A DNA stretch of 58,751 nt from Cytophagaceae bacterium (GTDB lineage Bacteria > Bacteroidota > Bacteroidia > Cytophagales > Spirosomataceae), in assembly GCA_017984215.1 (NCBI GenBank), contig JAGOAA010000010.1, positions 1 through 58,751 of the forward strand, in the 5' to 3' direction. The notes under the pieces were generated by a model. That model saw only the letters and a list, made by a program, of their open reading frames with translations. It was not told where the DNA came from and made no database searches. Position 1 is the stretch's first letter. The number at the start of each line of letters is the position of its first letter. This document shows, piece after piece, positions 53,022 through 58,751 of this stretch. The position numbers and the translations under genes are program-made.

Positions 53022-53240
53022 TTAGGCTTCAGGAATTTGGTTTTTAATTGCTTCGTAATCAGAACCCAAGCGTCCCATTTCGGTGGCCAAGAATTTCTGA
53101 AGCTCCAAATTAAATATTCGTTTATCTTCGTCTGTTAAGGAATCGTAAAGATCTTTCAACTCTTGATTGATCAGCTGCTTTTCCTCCGCAGTACGCGCGT
53201 GAATCCCACGCAAATGATAGGCTTTAAAATCAACCTCCAT
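53022..53240 (-). CDS. Small helical protein between gyrB and ppk1
   Basis: This 72-residue, highly charged protein is predicted mostly helical (ARTAEEKQLINQELKDLYDSL and DKRIFNLELQKFLATEMG). It has no signal peptide and no recognised family. It starts 4 bases after the gyrB stop and ends 2 bases before ppk1, so it is certainly within one transcript. The ordered position between gyrB and ppk1 argues for a real gene, though nothing in the sequence indicates its role. Confidence 0.7.
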   Translation of the reverse strand: MEVDFKAYHLRGIHARTAEEKQLINQELKDLYDSLTDEDKRIFNLELQKFLATEMGRLGSDYEAIKNQIPEA

Positions 53241-53244
53241 CGAA

Positions 53245-55275
<2,031 letters not shown>

Positions 55276-55310
55276 TTAGCCTTAAAAATATAAATTTTTA
55301 CCGAATAATC

Positions 55311-56834
55311 CTAATGCTTAAAGTGGCGAATTCCCGTCATGACCATCGCAATATCGTTTGCATCGCAATACGCAATCGAATCCTGATCCTTGATCGAACC
55401 ACCTGGCTGTGTTACAGCCACAATACCTGCATTTCCTGCAATTTCCACGCAATCAGGGAATGGGAAGAAGGCATCGGACGCCATCACCGCGCCATTCAAA
55501 TCAAAACCAAATTCCTTCGCTTTCTCAATGGCTTGCTTTAAAGCATCCACACGCGAGGTTTGACCTACGCCGGATGCCAATAATTGGCCATCATTCGCTA
55601 ATACAATCGTATTTGATTTCGTATGCTTACAGATCTTCAATGCAAAAGCCAACGCACGCTTCTGCTCATCCGTAGGAACACGTTTCGTTACCGTTTTGAA
55701 ATCGGCCACACCTTCCATCACTAAATCTTTATCTTGTTCCAAAACACCGTTCAACAAAGTCTTGAACATTTTCTTTGGAAACTCAACTGCATTACGCTTC
55801 AATAAAATACGATTCTTTTTCGTTTTCAACACTTCCAAAGCCTCCTCGGTAAACGAGGGAGCAATTAATATTTCACAGAACAAAGGATTAATTGATTCTG
55901 CTGCAGCTTTATCCACCTCATTATTCGTTGCTAACACGCCACCGAATGCAGAAACAGGATCACATGACAATGCTTTGTCATAGGCCTCTTTAACCGTTTG
56001 ACCCGTTGCTACGCCACATGCATTCATGTGTTTGATAATCACAAAAGCCGTCTCGTCAAATTCATCCAACAAGGTGATGCAAGCATCCACGTCTACTAGA
56101 TTATTATAAGACAATTCCTTACCATGTAACTTATCAAACAAGGCGGATAAATCGCCGTAAAAAGTGCCTTGTTGGTGAGGATTCTCACCATATCGCAAGC
56201 CATTCGCAGGCAAGCTTGTATAATTAGCCAAATCAGCTGTTTCTCCAGCGAAATACCGCTGGATCGCTCCATCATAATGCGATGAAACGGCAAATGCTTT
56301 TTGAGCAAAGCTTCTACGTTCCGCTAAGGTTGTTGATGTTGTGCCATGTGCCGCAAAAATGGCAGAAACCTCTGCGTATTGATCACGCGAGGAAACGATT
56401 AATACGTCGTTGAAATTTTTCGCGCCACCACGAATCAACGAAATACCACCGATATCAATTTTCTCAATAATATCTTCATCTGAAGCTCCCGATGCAACCG
56501 TCTCTTCAAACGGATACAAATCCACCATCACTAAATCCAACGCAGGGATATCATATTGCTTAGCAACCTCCACATCTTCTTTCAAATCACGACGGTGTAA
56601 AATACCTCCAAACACCTTCGGGTGTAGCGTTTTTACCCGGCCACCAAAGATGGAAGGATATCCTGTTAGGTCTTCAACAGCAATCACGGGAATACCTAAA
56701 TCCTCAATGAAAGATTGTGTTCCTCCTGTTGAATAAAGCGTTACGCCATTTTTATGAAGTTCTTGGATAATCGGTGCTAAACCGTCTTTGTAATAAACCG
56801 AAATTAAGGCTGATTGGATTTTTTTTACTGACAT
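55311..56834 (-). CDS. purH: Bifunctional AICAR formyltransferase / IMP cyclohydrolase
   Basis: PurH does the last two steps of IMP synthesis. From ATG 56834 it has 507 residues; the longer frame from 56861 adds nine residues and overlaps the predicted transcript start. The N-terminal IMP cyclohydrolase domain shows LYSTGGTQSFIEDLG and VKTLHPKVFGGIL, and the C-terminal domain shows LRYGENPHQQG, the KHMNACGVA segment, and GDAFFPFPDCVE-type and QPGGSIKDQDSI segments (one substituted residue). It has its own strong promoter (56859-56890). Confidence 0.96.
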   Translation of the reverse strand: MSVKKIQSALISVYYKDGLAPIIQELHKNGVTLYSTGGTQSFIEDLGIPVIAVEDLTGYPSIFGGRVKTLHPKVFGGILHRRDLKEDVEVAKQYDIPALDLVMVDLYPFEETVASGASDEDIIEKIDIGGISLIRGGAKNFNDVLIVSSRDQYAEVSAIFAAHGTTSTTLAERRSFAQKAFAVSSHYDGAIQRYFAGETADLANYTSLPANGLRYGENPHQQGTFYGDLSALFDKLHGKELSYNNLVDVDACITLLDEFDETAFVIIKHMNACGVATGQTVKEAYDKALSCDPVSAFGGVLATNNEVDKAAAESINPLFCEILIAPSFTEEALEVLKTKKNRILLKRNAVEFPKKMFKTLLNGVLEQDKDLVMEGVADFKTVTKRVPTDEQKRALAFALKICKHTKSNTIVLANDGQLLASGVGQTSRVDALKQAIEKAKEFGFDLNGAVMASDAFFPFPDCVEIAGNAGIVAVTQPGGSIKDQDSIAYCDANDIAMVMTGIRHFKH

Positions 56835-56858
56835 GGGGCTTGATAAAAAATGAAGCCA

Positions 56859-56890
56859 CAAAGGTACTAAATTAGCTTAGCTTTGGCAAA
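56859..56890 (-). promoter_or_regulatory. purH promoter whose -33 box lies in a repeat half-copy
   Basis: On the minus strand TTTG (56890-56887), 20 bases, then TACCTTTG (56866-56859): an exact match to the Bacteroidota consensus. The -33 TTTG falls inside GGTTTGCC of the half-copy of the palindromic repeat. The leader before ATG 56834 is about 18 bases. Confidence 0.6.
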
Positions 56891-56934
56891 CCATTTGCTA
56901 AGCTTTGGCAATCCTTAAAGGTTTGCCAAAGCTA
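56877..56934. repeat. Palindromic REP-like element, copy 2 plus a half copy
   Basis: The full copy is 56899-56934 (35 of 36 bases identical to 35655-35690). A 16-base half copy, TTAGCTTTGGCAAACC (56877-56892), is the exact reverse complement of 56920-56935, next to the full copy. The half supplies the purH -33 box. Confidence 0.8.
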
Positions 56935-56945
56935 AACGGTAAACC

Positions 56946-58109
56946 CTATTTTTTATTATAACGCTCATAGCGTAATAAGCCCTCTAAATAATAGTAATCC
57001 GCATAAATCAAGGGGACATCGATCTCCGAATTCAAGGATTTTGCACCCACGCAATGTTTAATCAAGAAGTTGTTATTCTCTCCTAAAGCCGCGCGATAAG
57101 CAGGGCTTGATAATGAAGCTAACATCTTCACCGCATCTGCATAGTAACGCTTACCTTTTTCCCCAGTATAAGTACTCAATTCCAATAAAGCTGAGGCAGC
57201 AATTGCTCCTGCTGATGCATCACGCTCCTCGTTGGGGATATTCGGCGCATAAAAGTCCCAATATGGAATTTTATCAGCCGGCAAATTCGGGTGATTCAAA
57301 TAGTAATCCGAAATTTTCTGTGCGAAATCTAAGTACTTTTTATCCTTTGTATTGCGATACATTTCCACATACCCGTACATCGCCCAGGCGTGGCCACGGG
57401 TCCAACAAGATTCATCCTGGTATCCCTGATGTTGTTTTTTGGCCAAAACCTTTCCATCCACATCGTACAAGATCACATGGTAACTCGAATTATCCGGACG
57501 GAAATGATGCTTCATGGTATTGTCGGCATGCGTTAGTGCAATTTGCTTAAAGGATGGATCGCCTGTCTCTTTGGAAGCCCAAAATAATAGATCCAAATTC
57601 ATCATGTTGTCGATGATGACGGGATATTTATACCCTCCTTTGAAACTATTCCATGATTTAATCAAACCAATATTCGGATCAAAACGCGTAGCCAAAGACT
57701 TCGCAGACTGGATCAACACTTTCTTGTATTCGGGGTCATTGGTTAAACGTAACCCGTTTCCAAAGGAATCAAACATCATGAAACCTAAATCATGCGTCCC
57801 CGTATTGTATTGTTCTTTCTTCACCGCGGCTGTCCAAAGGCGTGCCGATTTTTCCCATTGTGCGTTGTGGGAGCGCTCATACAATTTCCACAAACCTCCC
57901 GGAAAAAATCCGGAACACCACCATTTGGAGGGCATGTTCCGATAGGTCCCATCCTGATTCGCGGAGTGCACGGTTACGGATGTATCTGGCTGTGCAGCCA
58001 ACATGCGTTGATATTGTTGCTCGGCTAATTTGAATTGTTTGTTGACATCGATTTTTTGAGCAAAAACCGATAATGGCGCCAAAAGGGCGAGTAGGATTAG
58101 TTTTTTCAT
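56946..58109 (-). CDS. Glycoside hydrolase family 88 (unsaturated uronyl hydrolase)
   Basis: The 387-residue protein has a signal peptide (about 1-17) and an (alpha/alpha)6 barrel. Family GH88 marks are WWCSGFFPGGLW, the putative catalytic Asp in VIIDNMMNLDLLFWASKE, the SCWTRGHAWAMYG segment and RDASAGAIAASALLELS. GH88 enzymes remove the unsaturated uronic acid left by polysaccharide lyases on pectin-like chains or glycosaminoglycans. The KduD gene 133 bases upstream on the same strand, which handles the released uronate, supports this role. Confidence 0.9.
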   Translation of the reverse strand: MKKLILLALLAPLSVFAQKIDVNKQFKLAEQQYQRMLAAQPDTSVTVHSANQDGTYRNMPSKWWCSGFFPGGLWKLYERSHNAQWEKSARLWTAAVKKEQYNTGTHDLGFMMFDSFGNGLRLTNDPEYKKVLIQSAKSLATRFDPNIGLIKSWNSFKGGYKYPVIIDNMMNLDLLFWASKETGDPSFKQIALTHADNTMKHHFRPDNSSYHVILYDVDGKVLAKKQHQGYQDESCWTRGHAWAMYGYVEMYRNTKDKKYLDFAQKISDYYLNHPNLPADKIPYWDFYAPNIPNEERDASAGAIAASALLELSTYTGEKGKRYYADAVKMLASLSSPAYRAALGENNNFLIKHCVGAKSLNSEIDVPLIYADYYYLEGLLRYERYNKK

Positions 58110-58121
58110 AGGTGATAAATT

Positions 58122-58242
58122 AGTCCGAAGTCCGGAGTCCGAAGTTAAGTTTTTGATTTAATATCGTTTTTAAAAAAGCTTGAAAGCATTTAATTTTTAA
58201 ATGAAGTACCCCTCGGACTTCGGACTTAATGACTCCGGACTT
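58122..58242. repeat. Cluster of GTCCGAAG / CTTCGGAC repeats between kduD and the GH88 gene
   Basis: The motif AGTCCGAAGTCCGGAGTCCGAAGTT (58122-58146) contains three copies of a GTCCGAAG-like unit. Its inverted forms recur at 58213-58226 (TCGGACTTCGGACT) and 58231-58242 (GACTCCGGACTT). The 66 bases between are AT-rich. It makes an imperfect long inverted repeat and lies in the 133-base gap. Confidence 0.6.
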
Positions 58243-58751
58243 TTAGCGCCCCATCCAACCGCCATCCACAGTCAATATCGTCCCATGAACATAATTCGAT
58301 GCATCGGAAGCCAAGAAAACGATAGGGCCCTTGAAGTCATTCGGCTCACCCCAACGACCCGCCGGAATACGCCCTAAAATCGAGGCACTACGCTCCTTAT
58401 CTTCTCGCAAAGCTGTGGTGTTATCGGTAGAAATATATCCGGGAGCAATCGCGTTCACATTGATTCCTTTGCTCGCCCACTCATTGGCTAGCGCCATTGT
58501 CAAACGTGCAATTCCACCTTTGCTGGCCGCATAACCAGGCACATTGATACCGCCCTGAAAACTTAATAAAGACGCGGTAAAGATGATTTTTCCTGATCCG
58601 TGCGACAACATCGTCCGACCGATTTCCCGACTCAAGATAAACTGAGAAGACAAATTGACCTCCATGACTTCATCCCAATATTCATCCGAATGTTCCGCGG
58701 CAGGATCGCGTAAAATAGTCCCCGCATTATTAACCAAAATATCGATACGTG
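58243..58751 (-). CDS. kduD: 2-dehydro-3-deoxy-D-gluconate 5-dehydrogenase (partial)
   Basis: KduD is an SDR enzyme that reduces 5-keto-4-deoxyuronate-derived diketogluconate in pectin and uronate breakdown. The frame enters from the right edge, so the N-terminal cofactor motif is missing. What is present matches KduD closely: RIDILVNNAGT, the catalytic Tyr-x3-Lys in GYAASKGG, the NVNAIAPGYISTDNT segment, IPAGRWGEP and the ending VDGGWMGR. With the GH88 gene it forms part of an uronate-processing locus whose other genes probably lie to the right. Confidence 0.88.
   Translation of the reverse strand, partial: RIDILVNNAGTILRDPAAEHSDEYWDEVMEVNLSSQFILSREIGRTMLSHGSGKIIFTASLLSFQGGINVPGYAASKGGIARLTMALANEWASKGINVNAIAPGYISTDNTTALREDKERSASILGRIPAGRWGEPNDFKGPIVFLASDASNYVHGTILTVDGGWMGR

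Noticed and set aside
55409-55983. Open frames of 80-95 codons on the plus strand opposite purH
   Set aside because: They lie within the purH gene on the other strand, have no recognisable domains and look like chance frames.
58122-58242. The GTCCGAAG repeats taken as ends of an insertion sequence
   Set aside because: Only 66 AT-rich bases lie between the two parts and no transposase gene is present.

Overview
The window comes from a member of the Bacteroidota, most likely the Cytophagales (Spirosomataceae-like freshwater bacteria such as Aquirufa; the genus is a guess). The evidence is the gene content: a CotH protein with a type IX secretion tail, a PVC-type haem protein, NIPSNAP proteins, long NusB and YajC-DUF1573-CoaE neighbourhoods. 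Promoters fit the Bacteroidota form (TTTG, 19-21 nt, TAnnTTTG), and starts lack Shine-Dalgarno sites. The chromosome is compact. Many neighbouring genes overlap or abut, and no stretch over 300 bases lacks a gene. I see no phage, transposase, integrase or CRISPR array; there is one tRNA.

Layout. 1-644 (-): a small ORF and the 5' part of lgt. 812-9124 (+): a conserved unknown, a NIPSNAP protein, a GH43-like propeller protein with a GT2 glycosyltransferase, a large PVC-type cytochrome/propeller protein with a TIM-barrel partner, and an SdpR/ArsR-like regulator with an unknown protein. 9125-11929 (-): MOSC protein, UbiA-like membrane protein and MFS transporter, overlapping. 12044-13351 (+) TolC, facing 13346-15130 (-) ABC exporter. 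15222-20709 (+): nusB, ytxH-like, DUF1573, yajC, coaE (fused in frame to a secreted EEP hydrolase) and dnaX. 20711-33038 (-): proA, CotH/T9SS, a propeller-barrel protein, FAD oxidoreductase, cmk, alpha/beta hydrolase, lipoprotein, clpX, clpP, tig, then tRNA-Leu. 33292-35100 (+): a 38-residue membrane protein and an SSS symporter. 35075-36962 (-): cyclophilin and MFS transporter, divergent from 37175-40588 (+), two Gfo/Idh oxidoreductases and a TIM-barrel isomerase.

40722-58751 is one long minus-strand run: KduD (cut by the right edge) and GH88 for unsaturated uronates, purH, gyrB, a 72-residue protein, ppk1, nupC-type transporter, dnaG, then a six-gene envelope locus (small secreted protein, two outer-membrane barrels, a vanadium-haloperoxidase-type lipoprotein, a TonB-dependent receptor, DoxX).

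Working themes are protein quality control (tig, clpP, clpX), DNA replication (dnaX, dnaG, gyrB), carbohydrate use (Gfo/Idh locus, GH88-KduD) and the cell envelope. The points most worth checking are the coaE-EEP in-frame fusion, a 36-bp palindromic repeat present twice with a half copy that supplies the -33 box of the purH promoter, the uncharacterised TonB/haloperoxidase/barrel locus, and the tiny membrane protein preceding the symporter.
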